Numbered from the stretch's first letter, positions 45,062 through 54,383 are shown. The stretch: 56,097 bases of DNA from an uncultured Pelagibacteraceae bacterium (GCA_902582155.1 CACHRI010000006.1:1-56097), one strand, 5' to 3'. The notes: a model not told the origin generated them from the letters alone. Numbers and translations: made by a program.

Positions 45062-46015
45062 ATGAAAAAAATTCTTATCACTAGAAGACTACTTAGATCT
45101 TGCGAAGACAAAGCTAGCAAAATTTTTGACGCAAAATTTAATTCTAATGACGAATTACATTCACAAGAAAAATTGATTAAGCTCAGTGAAGGATGTGATG
45201 GAATTTTATCTGCTCTAACGGATAAATTGGATGCTGCAACTATAAATAAATTACCAGAAAGTATTAAAATATTATCAAACTTTGCAGTAGGATTTGGAAA
45301 TATTGATTTAGAAGCTGCAAAAAAAAGAAATATAATTGTAACTAACACCCCTGAAGTTTTGACTGACGCTACAGCTGAAATTGGAATTTTATTAATATTA
45401 GGTGCTTGCAGAAGAGCACCTGAAGGGATTGAAGCAGCAAAAAAGTCAAATTGGAAATGGTCTGCTGATTATTTAATAGGAAAACAATTAACAGGAACCA
45501 GATTAGGTATTCTAGGCATGGGAAGAATAGGTCAAAAAATAGCAAGTATTGCAAAATCCTTAGGAATGATAATACATTATCATAATCGATCAAAACTAAG
45601 TAAAGATAAAGAAAATGGAGCTGTCTACCATAAAGATCTGAAAAGTTTGATGAGCGTTTCTGATGTATTATCAGTTTGTTGCCCTGCAACAAAGGAAACT
45701 ACAAATTTGATTAATAAAAAAACTTTGGAATACTTACCCACTGGAGCTGTTGTAACAAATGTTGCAAGAGGTGACATCGTTGATGACGAAGCTTTAATCG
45801 AAGCTCTTAATTCTAGAAAAGTTTATGCTGTTGGATTAGACGTTTATCAGGGAGAGCCAAATTTAAATCCAGGCTATTTAAAACATAAGAGTGCTTTTAT
45901 TCTTCCTCACTTAGGTAGCGCCTCAAAACAAACTCGAACTGCTATGGGGAATTTAGCGATAGATAATATAGATGAGTTTTTTAAAACTGGTAGCTGCAAA
46001 AACAAAGTAAATTAA
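45062..46015 (+). CDS. D-2-hydroxyacid dehydrogenase (glyoxylate/hydroxypyruvate reductase-like)
   Basis: This 317-residue NAD(P)-dependent enzyme has the Rossmann motif GMGRIGQKIA from residue 152, catalytic Arg in NVARGDIVDD, Glu in YQGEPN and His in LPHLGSAS. The family includes D-glycerate dehydrogenase and glyoxylate reductase. It could convert keto acids made by neighbouring oxidases back to D-hydroxyacids, or act on hydroxypyruvate. It starts 8 bp after the GlcD-like gene. Confidence 0.93.
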   Translation: MKKILITRRLLRSCEDKASKIFDAKFNSNDELHSQEKLIKLSEGCDGILSALTDKLDAATINKLPESIKILSNFAVGFGNIDLEAAKKRNIIVTNTPEVLTDATAEIGILLILGACRRAPEGIEAAKKSNWKWSADYLIGKQLTGTRLGILGMGRIGQKIASIAKSLGMIIHYHNRSKLSKDKENGAVYHKDLKSLMSVSDVLSVCCPATKETTNLINKKTLEYLPTGAVVTNVARGDIVDDEALIEALNSRKVYAVGLDVYQGEPNLNPGYLKHKSAFILPHLGSASKQTRTAMGNLAIDNIDEFFKTGSCKNKVN

Positions 46016-46134
46016 ACATTTATTCTTATATTCTAGTAAAGGTTGTAAGCGTCAAATTATTTAAATTTTGGTGAGACTCTCAAAAATTAATATGTTTAAA
46101 TAATTTTAATTATTAATAATTAAGGGGGACAAAT

Positions 46135-47283
46135 ATGTCTAAAAAAATAAAAGGAGTTAAAACTCCTTCAAGACGTAAGTTCTTTAAAGCAGCGGCTGCA
46201 ACAGGTGCAGCAGCAGCAGCAACTGTAGCAATGCCAAACATTGCTTTAGGAGCTCCTAAGACTTTAAAGATGCAAGCAGCTTGGCCTTCAGGAGCTAACA
46301 TATTTTTTGAAATGGCAGGAGACTATGCAAAAATGGTTAGCGACATGTCTGGCGGACAATTAAAAATTGACCTTCAGCCAGTTGGTGCAGTTGTAAAAAC
46401 ATCAGAGATCGGACAAGCAGTAAGTTCTGGAGTTCTAGATATGGGACACTGGGTAACAGCTTACTGGTATGGAAAAAATCCAGCAGCATCTCTATTCGGA
46501 ACAGGTCCGTCGTACGGTATGTCATCTCAAGAAGTAATGGGATGGATGGAGTACGGTGGAGGTAGAAAACTTTATGATGAAACACTTGCAAAAGTAGGTT
46601 TTGATTATATAGGTTTCTTCCATATGCCAATGCCTGCACAGCCATTTGGTTGGTTCAAAAAGAACGTAACTAAAGTGTCTGATGTTAAAGGTATGAAATA
46701 TAGAACAGTTGGTTTAGCTACTAACGTTTTAACGGCTATGGGAATGGTTGTAAGACAACTTCCAGGTGGTGAAATTCAACCTGCAATGAAAACAGGTTTG
46801 ATTGAAGCTGCGGAGTTTAACAACCCTACTTCAGACTCTCAGTTTGGTATGCAAGACGTTTCTAAGCATTATCACTTAGGAAGCTTCCACCAATCACAAG
46901 AGATGTTTGAAATTCCAGTAAATAAGAAAACGTTTAATGGATTAAGTCCTCAACATCAGGCAATCCTAAAAAACGCTGCTTATGCTGCAAACACAGACAA
47001 CTACTTTAAAGCTCTAGTGAGATACTCAGCTGACTTATCTAAGTTGATGAACCAACATAAAGTAAATGTTTATCAAACTTCTGATGAGATTTTAGCTCAA
47101 CAGCTTAAAGGTTGGGATAAAGTTATAGGTGACTTTAACAAAAAAGATCCTTTCTTTAAGAAGATAATAAACTCACAGAAAGCTTATGCTAAAAGAGTAA
47201 TGAAGTACTTACTCATGAATCAGCCTAACTATAAATTGGCTTATGAAAATGAGTTTGGCTCTATAGCTAAAGTTAAAATCTAA
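46135..47283 (+). CDS. TRAP transporter substrate-binding protein (DctP family, Tat signal)
   Basis: This 382-residue periplasmic protein has a Tat-type leader (SRRKFFK at 12-18, then an Ala-rich core) and mature sequence from about residue 40. It binds a carboxylate: the conserved arginine is in MKYRTVGLATNVL, with the GLIEAAEFNNPTSD loop. The pattern is closest to TakP/mannitol-chloroaromatic type receptors for 2-oxo or hydroxy acids. A strong Shine-Dalgarno (AAGGGGGAC) precedes the ATG, and codons are biased as in abundant proteins. An intrinsic terminator follows before the permease genes. Confidence 0.95.
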   Translation: MSKKIKGVKTPSRRKFFKAAAATGAAAAATVAMPNIALGAPKTLKMQAAWPSGANIFFEMAGDYAKMVSDMSGGQLKIDLQPVGAVVKTSEIGQAVSSGVLDMGHWVTAYWYGKNPAASLFGTGPSYGMSSQEVMGWMEYGGGRKLYDETLAKVGFDYIGFFHMPMPAQPFGWFKKNVTKVSDVKGMKYRTVGLATNVLTAMGMVVRQLPGGEIQPAMKTGLIEAAEFNNPTSDSQFGMQDVSKHYHLGSFHQSQEMFEIPVNKKTFNGLSPQHQAILKNAAYAANTDNYFKALVRYSADLSKLMNQHKVNVYQTSDEILAQQLKGWDKVIGDFNKKDPFFKKIINSQKAYAKRVMKYLLMNQPNYKLAYENEFGSIAKVKI

Positions 47284-47303
47284 TATTTAACTAAAAAAAT
47301 TTA

Positions 47304-47328
47304 GGGGGCATTTTTGCCCCCTTTTTTT
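47304..47328 (+). terminator. Intrinsic terminator between TRAP receptor and permease genes
   Basis: A perfect 7-bp GC-rich stem GGGGGCA/TGCCCCC closes a 4-base TTTT loop and is followed by seven Ts. It lies 20 bases past the receptor stop and 36 before the small permease start. It is likely a partial terminator giving far more receptor than permease. Confidence 0.93.
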
Positions 47329-47363
47329 ATGGAAATTTTATAAAAATTAGAATAGTTTATTTT

Positions 47364-47948
47364 ATGCGCTCTTTTATCTTTTTTGCAGATCATCTAAGTA
47401 CATCAGTTGGGAAAGCATTCTCTTGGTGCATCGTGATTTTAATGGGAGGGACATGCTATGAAGTTTTCATGGCTAAAGCTTTTAATGCTCCAACACTGTG
47501 GAATTTTGACTTTAGCTTGCAGATGTACGGAGCAATATTTATGATGGCAGGTGCTTACACTTTATCCACTGAGGCTCACGTAAGAGGAGACGTAATTTAC
47601 AGACTTTTTAAACCTAGAACACAAGGCTATATTGATTTAGTGTTATATTTTATATTTTTCTTTCCTGGTGTAATTGCACTTGCATTTTATGGTTATGAGT
47701 ATGCGTCTTTAGCTTGGAAAATCAAAGAGACGAGCTGGAATAGTCCAGCACAAATACAAATTTATATGGCGAAATCTTTAATTCCAGCAGCTGGAATTTT
47801 ATTAATTATACAGGGATTAAGCGAAGTTTTTAGATCAATTATATGTATACAGACAGGCCATTGGCCGGCACGAATGGTGGTAGCAGAAGAAACTGAAAAA
47901 ATTTTAATGAGAACTTCTCAAGACGAGGATCAAAAAGATGTTATTTAG
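47364..47948 (+). CDS. TRAP transporter small permease (DctQ family)
   Basis: This 194-residue protein has four membrane helices (about 12-34, 50-68, 90-115 and 132-152) and conserved EAHVRGDVIYRLF after the second helix, the family hallmark. It forms the transporter with the large permease, driven by a sodium or proton gradient. It overlaps the large permease gene by 11 bp. Confidence 0.94.
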   Translation: MRSFIFFADHLSTSVGKAFSWCIVILMGGTCYEVFMAKAFNAPTLWNFDFSLQMYGAIFMMAGAYTLSTEAHVRGDVIYRLFKPRTQGYIDLVLYFIFFFPGVIALAFYGYEYASLAWKIKETSWNSPAQIQIYMAKSLIPAAGILLIIQGLSEVFRSIICIQTGHWPARMVVAEETEKILMRTSQDEDQKDVI

Positions 47949-49299
47949 TTTAACTAATCCAGAAATTGCAATTTTAATGATGGTGATATTTTTATTTGCA
48001 GTTCTTCTTGGATTCCCAATTGCATTTACATTAATGGCAATGGGCGTTGGTTTTGGATACTACGCTTACTTTGATCCAACACGAATGGAACATTTATTAG
48101 ATAATAGAATTTTTCAATTATTTGTTCAGAACACCTACACTGTAATGGATAATACAGTACTAACCGCCGTCCCGCTATTTTTATTTATGGGATATCTTGT
48201 AGAGCGAGCTGGAATAGTTTCAAGATTATTTTTTGCTATAAGATTGGCTTGCCACGGTCTTCCTGCTTCGATGGCTGTAGCAGCTTTAATTACTTGTGCT
48301 TTATTTTCAACGGCAACAGGAATTATTGGAGCTGTAGTAACATTAATGGGATTATTGGCATGGCCCGCGATGGTGAAAGCTGGTTATGATAAAAAATTTG
48401 CTTCAGGAGTTATCTGTTCAGGTGGTTGTTTAGGAATACTTATTCCACCAAGCATTATGCTTATAGTTTATTCTGTGATAGCACAGCTGTCACCTTTAAG
48501 ATTATTTGCAGCTGCAATTTTTCCAGGGCTAATGTTAGCGGGTCTATATATAGTTTATGCAATTACTAGAGCTTATCTAAATCCCTCATTAGCGCCAAAA
48601 CCGCCTGCGGAAGAGATACCTCCTAGATCAGTTATACTTAGAGAAGTTTTGGTATCTTTTTTGCCACTGTTTTCTCTAATCATACTTGTATTAGGCACAA
48701 TTCTTGGAGGACTAGCTACACCAGCAGAAGCAGCAGCAGTTGGGGCATTTGGGTCTTTAGTCTTATCTTATTTTTATAAAACGCTTAAATGGAAAAACTT
48801 TAAAGAGTCAGTATTCCTAACAGCAAAAACAACAGCAATGATAATGTGGTTATTTATTGGTTCTTGGACATTTGCATCAGTATTCTCGTATTTAGGTGGC
48901 CATGAAGTATTTGAACATTTCTTTAAATCTATGAATTTGCAACCTTGGCAGTTTTTAGTTATTACACAGATAATAATTTTTCTCTTAGGCTGGCCATTAG
49001 AATGGACAGAAATTTTAATTATTTTTGTTCCAATCTTTCTACCACTTGTAGAATTTTTTGGAGTTAACCCGTATTTCTTCGCTATGTTAATTGCGCTTAA
49101 CCTTCAAACTTCATTTTTAACTCCCCCCATGGCCATGTCAGCATATTATCTAAAGGGAGTACAAACTAAAAATGTTGAGTTAATGGAAATATTTAGAGGA
49201 ATAATGCCATTTTTATCAATAGTAATTTTATCTATGGTTTTAATGTACCTTTTTCCAGGTATTGCATTGTGGTTACCTGACACTTTATTTGCAAATTAA
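47938..49299 (+). CDS. TRAP transporter large permease (DctM family)
   Basis: This 453-residue protein has about 12 membrane helices. Family motifs are seen: VLLGFPIAFTLMAMG, AVPLFLFMGYLVERAG, GCLGILIPPSIMLIVYS, and GWPLEWTEILIIFVPIFLP. It catalyses uptake of the ligand delivered by the receptor, here probably a small hydroxy- or keto-acid by context. The amidase gene starts 6 bp later. Confidence 0.96.
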   Translation: MLFSLTNPEIAILMMVIFLFAVLLGFPIAFTLMAMGVGFGYYAYFDPTRMEHLLDNRIFQLFVQNTYTVMDNTVLTAVPLFLFMGYLVERAGIVSRLFFAIRLACHGLPASMAVAALITCALFSTATGIIGAVVTLMGLLAWPAMVKAGYDKKFASGVICSGGCLGILIPPSIMLIVYSVIAQLSPLRLFAAAIFPGLMLAGLYIVYAITRAYLNPSLAPKPPAEEIPPRSVILREVLVSFLPLFSLIILVLGTILGGLATPAEAAAVGAFGSLVLSYFYKTLKWKNFKESVFLTAKTTAMIMWLFIGSWTFASVFSYLGGHEVFEHFFKSMNLQPWQFLVITQIIIFLLGWPLEWTEILIIFVPIFLPLVEFFGVNPYFFAMLIALNLQTSFLTPPMAMSAYYLKGVQTKNVELMEIFRGIMPFLSIVILSMVLMYLFPGIALWLPDTLFAN

Positions 49300-49305
49300 T
49301 TTTCC

Positions 49306-50637
49306 ATGGAAAATATAACAACAACTTCGGCTCATGAATTAGTTGAGAAAATAAAAAAAGGGGAGATATCTTCAGTAGAAGTTTGTGAGGCTTATATAGA
49401 AAGAATTAAAAAATTCGATAAAGATGTAAAGGCCTGGGCTTTCTTTGACAAAAAACTTCTTATTGAAAAAGCAAAAGAAAAAGACGAGTATAGAAAGTCA
49501 GGTAAGCCTTTGGGCGCACTTCATGGCTTACCCATAGCCGTTAAAGATATTATAGGAACTTTTGACATGCCTACGGAATGTGGCACGGTTTTTCGAAAAA
49601 AAATGTCAAGCTCTCAAGACTCTGAAATAGTAAATCTTTTAAAAAATGCTGGTGCAATTGTTATGGGTAAAACGGTAACTTGTGAATTAGCATATATACA
49701 TCCTAGCAAAACAACTAATCCTCACGATTACTCAAGAACTCCTGGTGGATCATCAAGTGGATCAGCTGCTGTAATCGCATCTCACATGGCCCACCTCTCT
49801 ATAGGATCTCAAACAGGAGGCTCAATAATTAGACCAGCTTCATATTGTGGAGTAGTTGGATATAAACCTTCTTACGGACTAATTTCAAGAAGTGGGGTTC
49901 TTAAAACTTCCGAAAAACTAGATACAATTGGGGTATTTGGAAAAACAGTTAAAGATGTAGCTTTATTAGCAAAATCTTTGATTAAAAAAGATTTATATGA
50001 CCCAGCCACAGTTCATTTTGCTGCAGATGATATGCTTAAAGTTTGTGATGAAGGACCACACTTTGAACCAAAATTCATTTTTTATAAAACTGATAAGTGG
50101 AAAAATATAGGTAAAGATTCTCAAAAAGCTTTTGAATTTTTGATTAAAAATTTCAAAAAAAATATTGAAATCTTTGATACCCCTTCATATTTCAAAGAAA
50201 TTCCTAAATATCATCAAATAATTCATGAAACCGATTTAGCTAACAACTTTCAAGTTTATTATAATAAAGATAAAACAAAACTGTCAAAAGAGATGAGAGA
50301 TGCGATTGGAAGGGGATTAAAATATTCTGCAAAAGAATATACTGACGCAATCGATTTTATGAAAAGAAGTTACGAATCCTACAAAGAAGTTTTTGAAGAC
50401 TACCATGGTATTATTACTCCATCTGCCAGCGGAGTTGCAGACAAAGGCTTGAAGTCCACTGGTAGTGCTGATTTCCAAAAAGTCTGGACCTATATGGGAT
50501 TACCGGCTATTTCACTTCCTTTACTTACTGGTGAAAATGACTTACCATTAGGCGTTCAGTTAGTTGGTGATAAGTTAGACGATTTAAGATTTTTAGGAAC
50601 TGCTAATTGGCTTGAGAAAAATTGTAAAGATGAATAG
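49306..50637 (+). CDS. Amidase signature family enzyme
   Basis: This 443-residue protein has the Ser-cisSer-Lys triad region: Lys79 in AVKDIIG, TPGGSSSGSAA (about residues 145-155) and the nucleophile loop GSQTGGSIIRPAS. It hydrolyses an amide; the substrate is unknown. It follows the TRAP permease closely, so the imported or a related compound may carry an amide. The last bases contain the start of a small membrane gene. Confidence 0.92.
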   Translation: MENITTTSAHELVEKIKKGEISSVEVCEAYIERIKKFDKDVKAWAFFDKKLLIEKAKEKDEYRKSGKPLGALHGLPIAVKDIIGTFDMPTECGTVFRKKMSSSQDSEIVNLLKNAGAIVMGKTVTCELAYIHPSKTTNPHDYSRTPGGSSSGSAAVIASHMAHLSIGSQTGGSIIRPASYCGVVGYKPSYGLISRSGVLKTSEKLDTIGVFGKTVKDVALLAKSLIKKDLYDPATVHFAADDMLKVCDEGPHFEPKFIFYKTDKWKNIGKDSQKAFEFLIKNFKKNIEIFDTPSYFKEIPKYHQIIHETDLANNFQVYYNKDKTKLSKEMRDAIGRGLKYSAKEYTDAIDFMKRSYESYKEVFEDYHGIITPSASGVADKGLKSTGSADFQKVWTYMGLPAISLPLLTGENDLPLGVQLVGDKLDDLRFLGTANWLEKNCKDE

Positions 50638-50809
50638 AAAATTTGCTACTATTACCGGATGTGTTTTATGTATTGCTTTCCTACTTGGATTAGCAACTAC
50701 CTTAACGAGATCTATGATGATTGGTTTCTTTGATGTTTTACCAGTTTACATTTTAATGGGAATAGTAATTGTCATGATGCTTTATGAAGCCTTCTACGAC
50801 AAAAAATAA
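50630..50809 (+). CDS. Small two-helix membrane protein, unknown
   Basis: This 59-residue protein has two hydrophobic stretches (about 8-23 and 35-52) and little else. The ATG at 50630 overlaps the amidase stop by 8 bp and gives a normal short positively charged N-terminus (MNRKFAT). A TTG six codons upstream is possible but less likely. The end overlaps the DMT exporter start by 26 bp. Its function is not recognisable. Confidence 0.7.
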   Translation: MNRKFATITGCVLCIAFLLGLATTLTRSMMIGFFDVLPVYILMGIVIVMMLYEAFYDKK

Positions 50810-51692
50810 CAATCTTTTTCCTTATATATTATTATTTGTACAGCCTATATTTATGGCAACAAACATTATTGTTGCTAGAGGTGGCGTAGAATACGTACCT
50901 CCGATTTCACTTGCTTTTTGGAGATGGTTTTTTGTATTTCTAATTTTATTACCTTTTTTTTATTCTGAAATTTATAAAAAAAGAAAATTTTTAAAAAAAG
51001 AATTTTATAAATTATTTTTCTTGGGTTTGATGGGGTGTGGAGTTTGTGGAGCATTCCCTTTTATTGCTGGTATGTCTACCACAATGGCTAATATGGGAAT
51101 CATATATACCTCCTCTCCAGTTTTTATTGTAATTCTGTCAGTATTTTTGTTTAGTGAAAAAATTAGTTTAAATAGAATAGTAGGTCTCATAATTTGTTTA
51201 ATCGGAGTTATCACCATCATTACAAAAGGTAATTTTAATTACCTAATAAATTTTAGTTTTACCACCGGAGATTTTTGGATGTTAGGTGCTGCAATTGGTT
51301 GGGCCCTATATTCAATTTATCTTTTAAACTGGAAAAGTAAATTTAGTTTAATGGGAAGATTTACTTTAATCGCCTTTTTTGGTTTCATCTCATTGTTTCC
51401 TTTTTATATATTAGAAGAATCTTTATTTTTTGATACCAAATTCAATTTTACTTTTTTAGCATGGGTTTTGTTTGCTGCTATTTCACCAGGTATAATCGCA
51501 TTTAGTTTGTACACAAAGGTACAAAGATATTTAGGTGCATCGTTAACAGGATTCACGCTTTATTTGTTCGCTGTTTATGGCGCAATATTTGGAATTATTC
51601 TTTTTGAAGAAATGTTACTCCCTTTCCACTATTATGGAGGTGCATTAGTTTTTGCTGGTGTATATATAGCAAGAAAAATAAAAACAATATGA
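50784..51692 (+). CDS. DMT-superfamily transporter (EamA domains)
   Basis: This 302-residue protein has ten membrane helices in two EamA repeats (PIFMATNIIVARGGVEYVPP, then later AIGWALYSIYLLNW). Such transporters export amino acids or other metabolites; the substrate cannot be deduced. It overlaps both neighbours and is followed by an alpha/beta hydrolase gene in the next frame. Confidence 0.92.
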   Translation: MKPSTTKNNNLFPYILLFVQPIFMATNIIVARGGVEYVPPISLAFWRWFFVFLILLPFFYSEIYKKRKFLKKEFYKLFFLGLMGCGVCGAFPFIAGMSTTMANMGIIYTSSPVFIVILSVFLFSEKISLNRIVGLIICLIGVITIITKGNFNYLINFSFTTGDFWMLGAAIGWALYSIYLLNWKSKFSLMGRFTLIAFFGFISLFPFYILEESLFFDTKFNFTFLAWVLFAAISPGIIAFSLYTKVQRYLGASLTGFTLYLFAVYGAIFGIILFEEMLLPFHYYGGALVFAGVYIARKIKTI

Positions 51693-52489
51693 AATATATT
51701 TATATATTAATTTCTTCAGCATTAGTAATTTATTTGATTTTGTTAACTTTGATTTATGTAAATCAAAGAAAATTACTTTATCTTCCCAGCGAAAACAATT
51801 ATTTAGACGATCCTATCAATTTTAATTACAAAGAACTTTTTATAGAAGTTGATAAAAATATTAAACTAAAATCTTGGTTGATTGAAAAAGATTTAAAAAA
51901 ATATAAAACAATTTTATTTCTACACGGAAACGCAGGAAATTTATTTAATAGATCATACAAGCTCAACAGATTTAATGAATTAAACTTGAACGTTTTAATT
52001 ATTTCTTGGAGAAGCTTTAGTGGTAACTCTGGAAAGCCTAATGAGGTCAATCTATATGAAGATGCAAAAAAGGCAGTGAAGTGGTTAAACGACAAGGGAG
52101 TCGCAACCGAAAACATTATATTATACGGGGAATCACTTGGAACAGGAGTTGCGGTTGAAATTGGTCAAACAAATGAATTTAATAGTATCATTTTGGAGTC
52201 ACCATACACATCAATGGAAAAAGCAGCAAAAATTTATTATCCATATTTACCAGTGAAATTGTTATTAAAAGATAAATATAATTCAGAAAAAAAAATTAAA
52301 AACATAAAAACTCCAATTTTGATAATGCATGGTAAAAAGGACAACATCGTTCCATTCTATATGGGAAAAAGATTATTTGAAATTGCAAATAAACCAAAAA
52401 AATTTTTACAAGTAGAAGAGGATGATCACATGCTTACTTTCAATGATAATTTACTTTCAGAAATTAAAAACTTTATAAATAAATATTAA
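51689..52489 (+). CDS. Alpha/beta hydrolase (BEM46-like)
   Basis: This 266-residue protein has an N-terminal membrane helix (about 4-24) and an alpha/beta hydrolase domain. The oxyanion-hole stretch is FLHGNAGN, the nucleophile Ser149 is in GESLGTG, an acid Asp sits in GKKDNIVPF and a His in DDHMLTF. It is likely a membrane-anchored esterase or lipase of unknown substrate. It converges on ftsY with a 4-bp overlap. Confidence 0.92.
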   Translation: MKYIYILISSALVIYLILLTLIYVNQRKLLYLPSENNYLDDPINFNYKELFIEVDKNIKLKSWLIEKDLKKYKTILFLHGNAGNLFNRSYKLNRFNELNLNVLIISWRSFSGNSGKPNEVNLYEDAKKAVKWLNDKGVATENIILYGESLGTGVAVEIGQTNEFNSIILESPYTSMEKAAKIYYPYLPVKLLLKDKYNSEKKIKNIKTPILIMHGKKDNIVPFYMGKRLFEIANKPKKFLQVEEDDHMLTFNDNLLSEIKNFINKY

Positions 52490-53403
52490 TTAATTGAGAG
52501 CAAAGTTTTTGCAAACAAATCTGCTTTAAAGGGCTGAAGGTCGTCTTCTTTTTCTCCCATCCCAACAGCAATTATTGGTAATTTGTATTTCTTACAGATG
52601 GCTAAAACTATACCACCTTTTGCAGTACTATCTAATTTAGTAATTATTAAGCCAGTCAAGTTATGTATTTTAGAAAATTCTTCTACTTGGTTTAAAGCGT
52701 TTTGCCCTGTTGTAGCATCAAGAACTAAAATTATTTCATTAGGATAATCATTATCTATTTTTTTTAGAACATTGATTATTTTTTTATATTCCTCCATTAA
52801 GTTCTTTTTGTTTTGTAATCTTCCCGCTGTATCTATTAGTGCAATATCAATACGATTTTTTTTGGTGAATTCAGCAGTCTTGAAAGCTACAGACGCGGGA
52901 TCGCTACCAGTTTCAGATTTGATAATATCCACTTTTATTTTTCTAGCCCAAAGCTCTAATTGATCAATAGCAGCAGCTCTGAAAGTATCTGCGGCTCCAA
53001 AAACAACTGACTTGTTATTGTCTTTAAAAAATTTTCCCATTTTTCCAATCGTTGTAGTCTTTCCAACTCCATTTACACCTGAGACAACAATAACTGCGGA
53101 TTTATTATTTCCAAGGTCATTTAAATTCTTTTCGTACTTAAGTAGTTCTAGAGAAAGTTTATCAGCTAACAATTTAAGAATTTCTTTGTGATCATCTATT
53201 TTTTTATCTATTCTAAATTTTTCAAAATCATTCTTAAGATTTTGAGCAGTTTCAATACCAACATCTGAACTAATTAGTAAATCTTCAAATTCATGTAAAA
53301 TATCTTGATCAACTTTTTTCTTTTTAAAGATGTTATTTATTCCCTCAGATAAAGAGGAGGAACTTTTATTTAATCCTAATTTAAATTTTTCTAATAAATT
53401 CAT
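52486..53403 (-). CDS. ftsY: Signal recognition particle receptor FtsY
   Basis: FtsY is the membrane docking GTPase for SRP-bound ribosomes. The 305-residue protein has the four-helix N domain and then the G domain with P-loop GVNGVGKTTT (109-118), DTFRAAAIDQLELWA, the DTAGRLQNK motif and TKLDSTAKGG. The acidic A domain seen in E. coli is missing, as usual in this group. It overlaps dapF by one base. The other SRP GTPase, ffh, starts about 1 kb away in the opposite direction. Confidence 0.97.
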   Translation of the reverse strand: MNLLEKFKLGLNKSSSSLSEGINNIFKKKKVDQDILHEFEDLLISSDVGIETAQNLKNDFEKFRIDKKIDDHKEILKLLADKLSLELLKYEKNLNDLGNNKSAVIVVSGVNGVGKTTTIGKMGKFFKDNNKSVVFGAADTFRAAAIDQLELWARKIKVDIIKSETGSDPASVAFKTAEFTKKNRIDIALIDTAGRLQNKKNLMEEYKKIINVLKKIDNDYPNEIILVLDATTGQNALNQVEEFSKIHNLTGLIITKLDSTAKGGIVLAICKKYKLPIIAVGMGEKEDDLQPFKADLFAKTLLSIN

Positions 53404-54221
53404 TATATTGAAATACTTAATTCATTAATTTTTGAAACAGGTCCAGTCATAAAAATATTTTTATCTTTATTATACTCAATTTTTAAAGATCCTTGATCAA
53501 AAGCAATTTGTACTTTTCTTTCAGTGAGATTTTTAGTAAAAGAAGCAACAGCAGTTGCACAAGCAGCTGTGCCACAAGCTTTTGTAAGTCCCGCACCACG
53601 TTCCCAAACATTAATTTTGATATTTTTTTTATCAATTACATTAGCAAATGTAACATTAGTTTTTTCTGGAAATAGATTATGATTTTCAATTTTAGGACCT
53701 ATAATTCTTAAGTCATGCTTTAGATAATCTTTATCAAAAAAAATTATATGCGGATTTCCTACGTTTACACAAAAACCTTCAGAAAACGTTTGATCATTAA
53801 TATCCAAAACTACGTTACTAGGATTAATTTTTTTCGAAAGCGGTATCTCTTCAGACCCAAATAAAGGTTTTCCCATTTCCAGCTCTACCTGAAAATCCCC
53901 AATTATTTTTGCATTAAGTAACCTGTTATTTGTTTTAATTTGTATTTTTTTTTTATTTAAGTTTTCACTTAAAAGATAAGCTACACATCTTGCTCCGTTT
54001 CCACACGCACTTACCTCTCCACCATCAGAGTTGTAAATTGTAATAGGATAGGAATCTTCTTTTTGTTTTTCGATAAAAATTATTTGATCAAAGCCAATAT
54101 TAGCTCTGTTTCCAAGTTCAATAATTTTACTCTTTTTTATTTCTATAGATTTTTCTCTTCTATCTATGATGATAAAATCATTTCCTAATCCATCCATTCT
54201 ATAAGCATTAATCGCTGCCAT
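53403..54221 (-). CDS. dapF: Diaminopimelate epimerase
   Basis: DapF makes meso-diaminopimelate for lysine and peptidoglycan. The 272-residue protein has the two catalytic cysteines Cys73 (SACGNGARC) and Cys216 (KACGTAACA), with GLGNDFIIID near the start and GNPHIIFF. dapF followed by ftsY resembles the alphaproteobacterial order dapF-mtaB-ftsY, but mtaB is missing here. Confidence 0.97.
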   Translation of the reverse strand: MAAINAYRMDGLGNDFIIIDRREKSIEIKKSKIIELGNRANIGFDQIIFIEKQKEDSYPITIYNSDGGEVSACGNGARCVAYLLSENLNKKKIQIKTNNRLLNAKIIGDFQVELEMGKPLFGSEEIPLSKKINPSNVVLDINDQTFSEGFCVNVGNPHIIFFDKDYLKHDLRIIGPKIENHNLFPEKTNVTFANVIDKKNIKINVWERGAGLTKACGTAACATAVASFTKNLTERKVQIAFDQGSLKIEYNKDKNIFMTGPVSKINELSISI

Positions 54222-54282
54222 AATTGATTAGTATAATTATTCATTGACTTTTAAAACCCCTAATTGTAACTTCAGCCACTTT

Positions 54283-54383
54283 CCGCAAATACATGTGTTT
54301 TTGCGGTGCTCTTAGAAATAAGAGGATCGACACCAGTCAGCGAGGGTTCGCCCACTGGTGCGATAGGTGTTGGATGATTATAA
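54283..54383 (+). ncRNA. Structured leader RNA upstream of ffh
   Basis: Three hairpins lie in a row. P1 is CCGCAAA/TTTGCGG (54283-54306) with a 10-base loop. P2 is CTCTTA/TAAGAG (54309-54324) closed by a GAAA tetraloop. P3 is CACCAGT/ACTGGTG (54331-54360) with a six-base bulge and an inner GGG-TTCG-CCC stem. The sole CACC (54331-54334) could also pair with GGTG at 54305-54308 or GGTGT at 54366-54370, so the leader may switch. GNRA and UUCG loops suggest selected structure. It lies 24 bp before the ffh ATG and carries no 4.5S RNA core motif. I cannot name a family. Confidence 0.7.

Noticed and set aside
54331-54360. GAGGGTTCGCCC looks like a tRNA T arm
   Set aside because: No acceptor, D or anticodon arm surrounds it. 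The bases are better explained as the inner part of hairpin P3.
54241-54383. 4.5S SRP RNA gene beside ffh
   Set aside because: The conserved GGAAGGAAGCAGCC-type core is absent on both strands, so this is not a standard SRP RNA.
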